Positions 22,746 to 32,649 of a DNA stretch of 64,000 nucleotides are shown in pieces. The notes beneath the pieces are model-generated. The model saw only the letters and a list, made by a program, of their open reading frames with translations. It had not been told where the DNA came from and searched no databases. Source of the stretch: Achatina immaculata (Eukaryota > Mollusca > Gastropoda > Stylommatophora > Achatinidae); NCBI GenBank assembly GCA_009760885.1, contig CM019702.1, forward strand, positions 53,047,282 through 53,111,281. The letters are read 5' to 3'. A program made the translations under genes and the position numbers. Position 1 is the first letter of the stretch. The number at the start of each line of letters is the position of its first letter.

Positions 22746-23077
22746 TGTAGTATTATTGCGCCAATAGTCTTCGAAATATTGGGTTGTTATTGTTGACTCT
22801 CATTACCGTTTCTTTGCTCCTTCCTTCATTTCTTTCTTCTTGTTTCTTACTATTCTTGTAAAACTGTACCATGACCCTCCGTCTATCTGTAATATTTCTA
22901 CATGAAATTGAAGCATCTATTTAAATATAAGTACACTTCTACAAGAAAAAAAAACCCTAAACTTACATCTTCACTATAAGTCGCACTGATCAATCTTTCA
23001 TGTCCCCTCTCGCACGTATTTCTTTCAGTGACAGTAAAAGACATCTGAAAATATGAAAGTGTTGTCTATATTTGCAG
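22746..23077. other. GPCR A intron 2, end
   Basis: AT-rich; ends with tatatttgcag, the acceptor of exon 3. Confidence 0.5.
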
Positions 23078-23689
23078 ATAAAATTAATCTTCACTCCAAA
23101 ACGAATGTTAGCCGTCATTACTGGTGTCTACATAGTTCTCATGTCCAGCGGAGCCCCAGTGTACGCTGTGTACAGACTGGACATGATCTTCTCTCCAGTA
23201 AGAAACAAAACGATTCTTGGTCTTGTGGCGTCTTCAGACAGAGAAACTGTAGAGAAGATTTCTCTCATAGTCAACAATTTTATCCTGCCATTTACAGCCT
23301 TTGCTGTGATTGTTGTATGTACTGCAGTAATATCAATCAGCTTGAGTAAGAGAACACAGTGGAGAAAAGCATCAACCGCTACATTGCCGAACAGTGTCAA
23401 CAACCGAAACACGAGGGTTGCTAAGATGGTTGTCATAATTTCTGCTCTGTTTATTTCATGCTTCGTTCCGATGTCTGTAATTTTGCTTTTCCTGGCTATA
23501 CAACCAGGATTTCATATTTATGGCAAATACATGAATATAGGAATTATAGTTGGTGGTGTAGCGACTGCCATGGAAAGTATAAATGCATCCGCCAATATTT
23601 TTATATATTATCATATGAGCATTAAATACAGAGAGACATTTAACAAGATTTTCTACATGCACAACTCAAAGAAACAACATATACGTTAA
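23078..23689 (+). CDS. GPCR A exon 3 (TM4-TM7, C-terminus)
   Basis: Starts IKLIFTPKRMLAVITGVYIV in phase 0 and ends with TAA at 23687-23689. TM5 is around NNFILPFTAFAVIVVC, TM6 around KMVVIISALFISCFVP, and TM7 around ESINASANIFIYYHM, followed by SIKYRETFNKI. An NKT glycosylation site lies in the second extracellular loop. It is fully open, with a C-tail about ten residues longer than in B and C. No canonical AATAAA is evident just downstream. Confidence 0.88.
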   Translation: MKLIFTPKRMLAVITGVYIVLMSSGAPVYAVYRLDMIFSPVRNKTILGLVASSDRETVEKISLIVNNFILPFTAFAVIVVCTAVISISLSKRTQWRKASTATLPNSVNNRNTRVAKMVVIISALFISCFVPMSVILLFLAIQPGFHIYGKYMNIGIIVGGVATAMESINASANIFIYYHMSIKYRETFNKIFYMHNSKKQHIR

Positions 23690-23797
23690 GTAAAACACGC
23701 GTGACATAGTCAATATAAAATGTGGCTTAAAGTGTTCGAAACAGGTCTGCTGTAATCAGTCACTGATAACGAATATGCTCTTCTTGAGTGAAACATC

Positions 23798-23828
<31 letters not shown>

Positions 23829-23840
23829 CATATATATGCA
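23690..23840. repeat. 3' flank of GPCR A with AT-rich microsatellite
   Basis: Interrupted (TA)n at about 23801-23837 with cata interruptions, directly against the Helitron 3' terminus. Confidence 0.7.
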
Positions 23841-24049
23841 CTAGCTGAGTTATCCGACGTTGTCCGGGAATTTATTAAATCCCAATCAAGAAAGTTCTAT
23901 TCATTTCCACAACTTTCCAGACGGTTCTCGAACGTTATATTTCTTTCAACAGCCTTCTACAAGGTTCTACAGAAGTCTGTTAGTTATACGATCTTCTAGA
24001 AGGTACTACAATGTTCTATTCAGTTCCTCAAACTTATAGATGGTTCGAC

Positions 24050-24185
24050 AGGGTTTGGACGGTTTGATTATAAACAACATTTTTAGTTTCACCTCCATCA
24101 GCAAGAATAAAATAATTAATTCTTGGGTTCATCTCTGAGCGTGCAACAAAAAGTTGTCCATGGGGAAACATGGCGATCCCAAATC
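24050..24185 (-). pseudogene. Helitron helicase C-terminal fragment
   Basis: The minus strand reads RFGIAMFPHGQLFVARSEMN, then ILADGGETKNVVYNQTVQTL. This matches the end of Helitron Pif1-like helicases, where motif VI (HGQLYVALSR) is followed by a TKNVVY block near the C-terminus. The catalytic motifs upstream are absent. Confidence 0.65.
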
Positions 24186-24825
24186 TATCTCTCTCTTTCT
24201 CTCTCTCTGTCACTATCTCTCTCGGTCTCTCTCCCTCTCTATCTCTCTCCTTCTCTCTCTCCCTCTTTCTCTCCCTTGAGAAGGCAACATAAAGTTGTCC
24301 GTGGGAGAAACATGCTGATCTCAAATCTATCTCTCTCCCTCTCTGTCTGTTCCTCTCTTTATCCCTCCTTATCTCTCTCCCTCGCTCTTTCTCTCTCCCC
24401 TTCTCTTTCCCTCTCTCTCCCTCTCTCTCTCTCTCCCTTGAACAGGCAACATAAAGTTGTCCGTAGGAGAAACATGGTGATCTCAAATCTATCTCTTTCC
24501 CTCTCTGATTGTTCCTCTCTCTGTCCCTCCCTATCTCTCTCTCCATCTCTCTCCCTCTCCATCATTCTCTCTCTCCCTCTCTCTCTCTCTCTCCCATAAG
24601 CAAGCAACATAATGTTGTCCGTGTGAGAAACATGTCGATCTCTAATGCTTCTCTCCTTATATCTATCCCTGTCTCTCTCCTTCTTTCTCTTCCTCTCTCT
24701 CCCTCTACCTCACACTCTCCCTCCCTCTCTCTCTTCGTCTCTATCTCTCTCCTTCCTCTCTCCCCCTCTCTCTCCCTCTCCCTCCCTCTCTCTCCTTCTC
24801 TGTCTCTCTTTCACCCTAATTTTAA
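24180..24825. repeat. (TC/GA)n-rich tandem array carrying helicase motif VI copies
   Basis: Pyrimidine-rich sequence in which caacataaagttgtccgtgg and close variants recur at about 24151, 24286, 24445 and 24606. That gives four units of about 135-160 bp. On the minus strand each unit encodes a version of FSHGQLYVAFSR followed by a long (RE)n run. The helicase motif VI has therefore been amplified together with a GA microsatellite. Confidence 0.8.
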
Positions 24826-25549
24826 AAGCTTATTTGAAAACATAAGAACAAAGCACATTGTCACAGAGCAATGCAATCTACTGTAGAATACAATAAAAAG
24901 CTAATGTAAACATAAGGAGAAAACAAATTTAAATTTACATTTACAAATATAATTAAAACAAAAGAGAGACCATCAACTAAAAGAGTGACATGGCATTGTC
25001 ACATTCTCTGATAGATGATAAACTGGAAGACGTGCCGAATTAGCTTACCTTATATACTGCCACCTAAGATTCGAGTGGGTGCTAGAATTTTCTCGAACTT
25101 CATAAGCACCAAGACTGCAGTCATATCCACAAATTTCAAGAAGTTTCCACCCCCATCCCCATGTGATTGGTAGCTGATCAACAGTGTATGGGCGCCCTCT
25201 GTTATGAAATAAACAAAACAGGTGAAAAAGAGAAGGGTGTCTTTCGCGAATGAAAAATCTGCTCTGCGTATCATGTTTCTCGTTTTCAGTGCCAACGGTT
25301 TGGCATCTCAGCCGATGTAACGTCATCGATTTGTGTGCGCTGACCTTTGTCTATCACCACCAACAATCCACAGCAGTTAATCCACGGGAGTTAATTCCTG
25401 TCGTTCAGTGGGGGTATTGTTTGCATCGTTCGGTTTCAATCCCACCACAACCACCCAAGCCCCCCCCCCCCCAGTGGTCTCAAGGATTATCTAACCCCCA
25501 CTGTGCATTGTCCAGATTGTAAGTCGTGTGTGTGCCAAGTTTAGCTGAA

Positions 25550-25643
25550 ATTGTTGCAGGCGTTCCAGCGTTATGCTCTAACATACATATGTATGTATGT
25601 ATGTATATATGTAGGTATGTATGTATGTATGTATGTATGTATG

Positions 25644-25680
<37 letters not shown>
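25550..25680. repeat. (TATG)n and (TA)n microsatellite
   Basis: gtatgtatgtatg units then tatatata, at the 5' end of the Helitron remnant. Confidence 0.9.
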
Positions 25681-25681
<1 letters not shown>

Positions 25682-26740
25682 CGATAAGGAACAGTAATGA
25701 GAACACGACAGACTCTGCGTCCTTACTTTTTATAAAAATATTACATTTGCTTGCTTTTAACTTTCCAGATTGTTATTCTCCATTCTTGTACTCCCATACT
25801 GTGAAATGTTAACCTCGATTTTATTATGTACCATTCGTACCAAGGAATGAATAAATCTCCTCAGAATTCATATTCATGACACAGGTTTTCGTAGTTTAGG
25901 TTGACATGTTAACTTGTCAATGCTGTGATGAATTTAATAAAACGGTTTTCTCACACACCTTGAAAAACTAAGCGACAACAAAATGATAATCTTCAGGATC
26001 ATAGATACATTTTATACGTTTTAACATGAAGAATACACAATCTTCATCCTAACAACAAATAATTACAGACAACAATACTTGACTCAACAATTATTACAAA
26101 AAATTAGTGGGATTAATATAAGAAAAATTGAAAACAATTAAGACAGAAATTGAAATACAACAAACAAGAAGCAAAAACAATAAATACATGAAACACACTA
26201 AATCATTACTTCTACTTCTATGATAGAACTAAATGAAAATGTCCCACTATTTCTGGGAATTAAACTCGCACAAATTATAACTGGCCAGTAACATGTAATA
26301 CACAACAACCCTTCCTCGCTTCTTAATGCCCCACACGCAAAGAACATAAATTTCCTTCTAGTTTCGCTAACACACCATTTCTTTCTTCATACCAGCATTT
26401 TCAAAATAATACCACATTCAATACATAATTTAGATAAACCAAACTAATTCCTCCGCTTAGCCACAACTCACTCACTGGGGAAAAAACATGAGAGGAAAGC
26501 ATGGAAAAATAAAAGTTATCTACTGTCCACATTCAACAATTATCTCCAAACAATGAGCAAAGATATATTCACTAGTAAGACATTTCACGAGTTCAACTCA
26601 GTTTACAATAATCCGTTACAAAAGTTATGTGGTCCCTAAACTCTTAAATAAAATATACACTAAAATCTTTGCATTACTCAAAATGTCCATAAAATGTACG
26701 GGAGGTGGCTGGCACTGGTGAAGATCAATGCTTTGAAACA
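25681..26740. other. No gene seen
   Basis: A-rich, low-complexity sequence without coding or element signatures. Confidence 0.45.
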
Positions 26741-26742
26741 TT

Positions 26743-26890
26743 ACTTTTTTACAATGCTTTAAAACATTCATTTTTTTACAATGCTTTAAAACATTACATT
26801 TTTACAATGCTTTAAAATGTTACTTTTTTACAATGCTTTCAAACATTACATTTTTACAATGATTTAAAACATTACTTTTTTTACAAACAC
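26743..26890. repeat. About 29-bp tandem repeat, 5-6 units
   Basis: Units of acattacttttttacaatg followed by ctttaaa, with variants. It lies just upstream of duplication copy 2. Confidence 0.85.
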
Positions 26891-26954
26891 ACAATAATTA
26901 GTGTATGAGTATATAACTATGCACGTAGCCACCTAAGTAAAGCTGTGATATCAA

Positions 26955-27395
26955 AATGTATAAACTAGGAAAAAAAGTAGGAACAGTTTAATTACTTAAG
27001 AGCAGACACCTATTTCACCTTCACCCGGCTAGATTACCATTGTATCACTCTCTCTAGCCCCAAAGGTTTGCCCATCCATCACTCTCAGTTACGACCCACC
27101 TGTCACACATCCCAAGTCTCCATTTAAATACTCTCTACACCCCACCATGCACATTTCTGATATACAGCGTCGGACAAGCCACAGCTTCTTACAGGTTACA
27201 GCTAAGTGCTCTATTCCTTTTATTTAACTTTTTACATAGCATTCATGTGAATTTATAATTTACCTCCTCCTCTATTTCTTTGTCATGTGTGTTTTTGTAT
27301 GATTAAGGCTCACACCGAAATATCACAACTTTACAAGCTCGTTAAGTAATAAAGCTGTTCCTACTTTTGTTTTCCAAGTTTATACATTTTGCTTT
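26955..27395 (+). mobile_element. Penelope-like element 3' terminal remnant (PLE-2)
   Basis: Paralogue of PLE-1. It has the same fold-back layout, with tgtataaactaggaaaa near the left end and a matching inverted end at about 27375-27390. The core motif here is aaggctcacaccgaaatatc, changed at two bases from the gaaacgtc form. Non-coding. Confidence 0.6.
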
Positions 27396-27429
27396 TTTAT
27401 ATCGTCACATTATTTAACTTTAGTCATTC

Positions 27430-28125
27430 ATTTATTTCCATGTTCCTTGCGGAACTTTGCGTCCCTAACAGCACTCCTGTAGGCCTCTCGGTTGCAAGCA
27501 ATATAACTTATGCAGATCATCAACGAGGTTTTGCAGCCATCTTCGCCTTGGTCTTCCTCTTTTCTTTTTCCCATTATGTACCCTTTCAAGATGTCTTCTC
27601 TAGAATATCATAACGCTTAATGTATCCAGAATATTTAAGTTTCATCTGTTTAATCTTTCTTACTAGGCAAACTTATTCAAGATTAAGTTCTTGGAGTATG
27701 GATATATTTGTTCATTTTTGTGTCCATGATATTTGAATGACTCTTCTATAGGCTTTACATTCAAAGACATTTATGTGTCTCTCAGCTGTTTTGTTAAGTG
27801 TGCAGTTCTCCCAGGCATATGTTGCGATGGGAAAGACACATTCCCTTAAAAATCTTATTTTTATACTTCCGTCCTTTACTCTCCGCAGCTTTTTTAGTTG
27901 CTTTATCTTTGGAATAGCAATAGAAGTCCTCATTTTAATGTCCCTCATTGTATCTCAGTTATCAGTTAGTAATGGTTTAAGATATTCAAAACTCTCAACC
28001 CCGTCCAGTTTTTCCTCATTGATATATATTTCAGCTGCCTTATTTGTTTTATCAGTTGTCATTAATTTAGTTTTCTTCGCATTAAGATAGTGGTTTTGCT
28101 CTTCTTTAGTACTTATCTTAAATAA
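27430..28125 (-). mobile_element. RTE/BovB-type LINE fragment (family R1)
   Basis: The minus strand reads LNAKKTKLMTTDKTNKAAEI, then VESFEYL, MRDIKMRTSIAIPKIKQLKK, FPIATYAWENCTLNKTAERH and INVFECKAYRRVIQISWT. These are the RT thumb and C-terminal blocks of R1. The extreme C-terminus, with the 3' sequence ccgcaaggaacatggaaat, is at 27440-27470. It has several stops and is 5'-truncated. A further 300 bp (28126-28425) of unknown origin follows and is also absent from copy 1. Confidence 0.75.
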
Positions 28126-29857
28126 TGAAAACGAATCCACTCGCAGTCACAGTTCTTATGTTCCACAATATCAAAATCCCCTCCACGGAGCCCAAAGCTC
28201 AGACTGACTTAACAGTCGTGGACTACAATCTCAGTACATTAACTGCAACCTGGTCGGCCAGTTTTATGCTGTGCACACATAACACGGACGAACACGTTCA
28301 CAACGGCTTGCGTTAGTGGGTATACTCAAATAACACTGATAATAGCCACTGTAGATTGATTGTGTATAATCTTAGTCATACGATTACTGACAGTTAAATC
28401 TGTCCATTTGTTTTGTTTCATTAGAAACAGAAGAGCTGTTGGTTAAACAAACAATGTATCGAGTTATTTCCATTCTTTCTGTTTTTACAAACACAGCTTT
28501 TAAATAATATCCAAGCTTTTTCAAAGAATACAATAAAGTTCACTTTGCTGTAGTGCAAAAACTGCTCATATGTGTTCATTTATGTTGATAGCCCATAATG
28601 CTACGCCGACGCCTTCACATCACTTCGAATGTTCTGTTTTCCAAAATCATTTTAGTTGTCCCCTCCTTCATAAGTTTATGCATTTTCTGCATTCCCACAG
28701 AGTAGAATGATAAGCTGATACGCTTTCTACTTGATGGTTCGTTCTTCACGCAATTCTTCCTTCTGTCTTTTGCAGGAGTTTCACATGTACGTTCCTGACC
28801 TGATGTCCAAGAGATACATATTAACTTGAAAACAAGTTCAGAACTTCTTGACATTTACACTTTCATGTCCACGTAAATACGTATCAGGTTTAGCTATTTT
28901 TCAGGAGAGAATTTGTTCTTTGCTGTTTCTGTTTTGTTCTTTTATTCTTCCTATGAATATCAACCGCCAACGCAACATATAAGTTGACAAGAATTGACTG
29001 GATTGTGTCACTTAAAATGTATATAATAAAAAAAAAACCCAAATATATGTCCTCAAAATGTGGCAACATAAAATGTGACAAGTGATCTTTAGCCCATTCT
29101 CTTTTCACTCTCAAAACCGTAAAAACGACTCTGTTACGTATATCGTTCACGGGGCAGGGGAGACGACCGAGACAAGAGATTGGGTAGAATGGCAAATGTG
29201 TAACGTAAAGCTATCAACATGTATTGACCTCCAGGCATCTACTGATCCAGTGAAACCCCCTATTCATTTATTGACCCCCATTTATATTGCCTAGTCATTT
29301 TCTTTTTCACGTAATGGATTGTTCCATAACCACTTTTGGGGGGGGGGGGGGGGGGGGGGAATATTGACTACTTGGAGAACCGTCGTAAAACGTGTTCACT
29401 ACTTCAAACTAAACGTCCCGTATTTTAAGGGGAAGTAACCAGCTGGCTTGCTGTTTAAACAAATTCCGCGATTTTGTCCCGTTAAAAGATTTTCTGGTAA
29501 ACCTGGACAACTTTACATTTCAAGAGATCATATCTCTGGCAGTACAAGCAGACATTGATGTGGATATTAAAACAAAGGCACACTCAGCAGAGAAATGACA
29601 AAACAAAAGTTTAAATATAAAAAGTTTTCAATATCCAGCCTGAACGTTCATGACGGATTTGATGCAACAATTTTGATTAAAAGAAAAACAATGTGACGGA
29701 TGTTAACAGTGTAACATGCTGTTTGGAATATTTTGAATACTATTATAAAACATGATATAAAAAACACAATTTTAAACATAAATATACAAACACAAGAACA
29801 GTCTTAATGGATTTTGAGATCATGTTTGTTCATTAAATAAGGTCTAGCATGAACTCA

Positions 29858-29950
29858 GTTCAGGCAAAGAACAGGCATTTGTGGAATACCCTTGCGGAAG
29901 CCCCATGTGCCCTGGGCACTTAAGGTTCAGAGAGAGAGAGAGAGAGAGCA
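29858..29950 (+). mobile_element. Short RTE-type LINE tail insertion (family R3) with target duplication
   Basis: gaacaggcatttgtggaata through gggcacttaaggttcagaga, ending in (AG)n. The same tail is at 46650-46735, 47520-47600 and 56515-56590. Copy 1 has the empty site (tagcatgaactaagatc near 1927). The insertion is flanked by gcatgaact and gcatcaact, a 9-bp imperfect target duplication. Confidence 0.75.
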
Positions 29951-30267
29951 TCAACTAAGATCAAGGCAGAGAAAAACAAATTCTTGTATTTTAAATTATT
30001 TAACGAGAAAATGTAAATTAACTCAGAAGAAAGAATTCTTAGATTTAACAATATATTAAAAATACTCTTTCTAGTGAAAGATAAGAAATGAAACCAGACA
30101 ACAGTAACTGTGCTGTGACGAAACGTTATTTGGAAGAATTGAATGATTGTAAGAGCTATCAGCACAAGCGTTGTGATAAGGAGAAAAAGACGGAAGAAAT
30201 GATTGTCAAATCTACAATGAGACGGAATTTGTATTACGTTCTTTCCTGTAAACGCAGATGGCGTGAA

Positions 30268-30313
30268 GATCAAGCTGAGAATGACTAAGAGCAAGCTGAG
30301 AATGACTAAGAGT
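30268..30313. repeat. 21-bp repeat, about 2 units (paralogous to the 2248 array)
   Basis: Two units of caagctgagaatgactaaga, against about 11 at the paralogous site. Confidence 0.85.
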
Positions 30314-30364
30314 GACTGATAACTGAATAGGAGAAGCAGAAATACAGGAGGCGGATAGAGTAAG

Positions 30365-30540
30365 ATGGGCACATGGGTGGCGTAGTGGTTAGTGCTGTTG
30401 TCTCTTGCTGCGAGGTACGGCCAAAAACGGCCAGTCATCAGATTGCAGAAATGGGAGCTATTTCCCTCTAGAACTGGGGTAAGACGAGCAGGCAAGCCTA
30501 AGGCTGACCACATCTCCCTTTTGTGTCGCATCATTACAAG
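30365..30540 (+). mobile_element. tRNA-derived SINE, copy in duplication 2
   Basis: Paralogue of 2534-2712. The A box tggcgtagtgg is a perfect match to consensus here. The body gcagaaatgggagc aligns with gtagaaatgggacc of the other copy. Confidence 0.6.
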
Positions 30541-31395
30541 GAAAACCTGGGCGCTAGCATCCTTTCTCTAACAGGTTGGAAGATATCATGGTTGGAAGAT
30601 ATAACTATGGTTATATATAATAGATTTGTAAGATTGGCTATCAAGAAAGTTACATCCTGCAGCAGACATTCCTCGCCAAGATAAATGTATGAACTGGTCA
30701 GCAATGTGGGATAAAGCACATTACGATTTTTCATATTCTCAAACAGCAAAAAGAAAGTGCATCTGAGAATTACTTCTATTCCTTGTCCGGTGTACTTTTG
30801 CATCTAAACTTCAGTTTGCTTAAATTTCTCTTTTTGCTTATTTTCAATGCATGCTAAAATGTTGATAGTGTGTTTGTTTTACAGCATGTGAACATTTTTT
30901 CTGTGGCGTTAGTTTGTCATTTTTGTATTGTTAGAATACATAAAATAGGTCCTTCTGTTTATTCTCTATCAAGATGATAGTCCGTGTCAGTATCTTTTTT
31001 GTACCAGCCACATGTTTTATTAAGCTTGTATAGTCTATTATGCGTAAGTCATTATTTTAAAAAAAAACAATAAAGAAAATAGTGTACATGCATACAGACA
31101 TTGACAAGTTTGTAAGAGAAATAGATAACATGTTTTTGTGAGTTTTAAAGTTAAAGAAGAAATTAAAGAATTTGCATGTCTCGAAATAAGATTCAAATAT
31201 CACTTAATAACATTTCAGTAAAACAGTTTTTTTCCTGCTTTCATTTACATTGAATCTTTATCTTGGTCTTTAAGTCCTCTCTGTAGGGATATTTGGCTTG
31301 AAAAGTTTCTTCATACCGGAATCCGAGAATAGTTTGTTCATATTCATATAACAAAATAATGTGTGTCCATTCTTTTGCTTGAGAACACTGTGTTC

Positions 31396-32647
31396 ATAGG
31401 AGGGGTATTGATAAGTTACAGGTACAAATACATGAAACAAACAGTTTAAATTAAGTGCATTAGTAGATCAGTTTAATGTAAGATTAAACATCAAGTTCAA
31501 AGAAATTAACTGCGACCAAATTTTTTACAGACTACTGAAGTGGTAAGGAGCGGCAGAAATTGGGAAAATGGACACAATTTACCATCGGGCAGTCATTCGC
31601 TGCCTCTGCATCAAGGGCCTACCATCGAAAGAGATCCATGAGGATATGGTGGAGAATCTAGGGGAGAATGCAACTTCTTACAGCACAGTGAGGAACTGGG
31701 CAGTTCAATTCAAACATGGAAGGGATATTCTGGAAGATGATCCTTGTCCAGGAAGACCAAGAACGGTAACCAGCGATGAAACCACCGACAGAATCTATGA
31801 CATGATAATGGAGGATCGGCGACTAACTGAGCCGTACATTGCTACTGAGTTGGGCATCTCCCAGGAACGTGTTCATGCCATTATTAATAATGATCGTAAA
31901 AGGACAAAGATCTCTGCTCGATGGGTCCCGAAACTTCTTGGAGCTGATCACAAACGACAGCGTCTCAACCTTTGCTATTTTTCTGCGAACCTGAACAGTT
32001 TCTTCAGCAATTTGTGACTATGGATGAGTCTTGGGTTCATCATTTTCAACCAGAAACCAAAGAACAGTCAAAGCAGTGGAAACGTGTATCTCCACCTCCA
32101 AAGAAGGCAAGGGTGATTCTGGCTGCAGCCAAAGTGATGGCTTACATCTTTTTGGATTCAGAAGGTGTGCTATTTGTAGACTATCTTCAAAAGGACAGAA
32201 CAGTCACCGGGGCCTATTACGCTAATCTTGTGAAGCAACTGCGTGTCAGATTGAAGTAAAAGCATCGAGCACAATTGACCTGGTCATCTTTCAGCTAGAC
32301 AATGCTCCAGTTCACAAGTCGGCGGTGGCAATGGCTGGATTCCGGCTTCTTGAACATCCTCCTTAGTCCCAGGATTTTGCCCTTTCAGACTATTACCTGT
32401 TTATCAAATTCAAAAAGGAGCTAGGTGGTCGCAAATTTGCTTCTGATGATGACGTTATTCATGCTGTAGACCACTGTCTACTGGAACACAATACGAAGAC
32501 TTTTACAAAGAAGAGATCCGTATATTCCAGGACCGCTGGACAAAGTGCATAAACCTGCAAAGGGACTATGTTGAAAAATAAACAAAATAAAGTTGACCAC
32601 AAAAGATTCGTTGTAATTTATGCCGAGAACTTATCACTCACCGCTTC
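31396..32647 (+). mobile_element. Mariner transposon inserted in a 27-bp minisatellite
   Basis: About 1.25 kb, the usual mariner length. The left end is tagg(a)gggg with tattgataagtta; the right end, inverted, is gcggtgagtgataagttctc. Both belong to a mariner-type terminal repeat of the cgataagttctcggcataa kind, with TA at each junction. Units of the 27-bp minisatellite lie on both sides (gagaacactgtgttcata before 31396; tacatgagaaaagtg after 32650), so the element jumped into the array. The transposase is frameshifted. Confidence 0.8.
31568..32580 (+). pseudogene. Mariner transposase, frameshifted
   Basis: N-terminal HTH region MDTIYHRAVIRCLCIKGLPS, then DDPCPGRPRTVTSDET and RWVPKLLGADHKRQRLNLC in the first frame (31568-31990). 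The catalytic part continues in another frame with TMDESWVHHFQPETKEQSKQ and KVMAYIFLDSEGVLFVDYL, then in a third frame with LDNAPVHKSAVAMAGF, SDYYLFIKFKKELGG and RWTKCINLQRDYVEK. This order is that of a mariner transposase (MDES, DNAPVH and SDYYLF carry the three Asp). At least two frameshifts and a stop make it inactive. Confidence 0.85.
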
Positions 32648-32649
32648 TA

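Larger units (their letters stand above)
13312..23689 (+). pseudogene. Class A GPCR, gastropod chemosensory-receptor-like (locus A), nonsense-mutated
   Basis: Three-exon seven-transmembrane receptor: exons 13312-13540, 20397-20611 and 23078-23689, with start ATG at 13327. The joined frame is 346 codons plus stop. TM1 lies in exon 1 (VTNIINIMCF), TM2-TM3 in exon 2 (GLAVSDLVCL; TLERCLCI in place of DRY), TM4-TM7 in exon 3 (CFVP in TM6; SIKYRETF after TM7). Intron phases (1, then 0) and exon 2 length (215 nt) match loci B and C exactly. The defect is TGA at 20555-20557 where B and C have TGG (Trp of SIWITA). The 3' part of exon 2 is also repeated in intron 2. Intron 1 is 6.9 kb and loaded with mobile elements. 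The rest is open with good splice sites, so the loss may be recent or polymorphic. The ligand is unknown; a chemosensory role is inferred from resemblance to gastropod receptor families. Confidence 0.82.
23841..25680 (-). mobile_element. Helitron remnant with helicase fragment
   Basis: On the minus strand the element ends in ggataactcagctag followed by T, the CTAG-T terminus of Helitrons, with a GC hairpin just before it (ccggacaacgtcgg). At the other end, gcataacgctggaacgcctg and caatttcagctaaacttggc (about 25510-25580) match the 5' region of the Helitron at 40705-41553. The extreme 5' end merges with a (TATG)n/(TA)n microsatellite. Inside is a helicase C-terminal fragment and a (GA)n-rich tandem array. 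Not functional. Confidence 0.78.

Noticed and set aside
24123..24886. Ser/Leu-rich proteins in the CT-rich region
   Set aside because: Low-complexity (CT)n translated in several frames; only the minus-strand helicase motif is meaningful.
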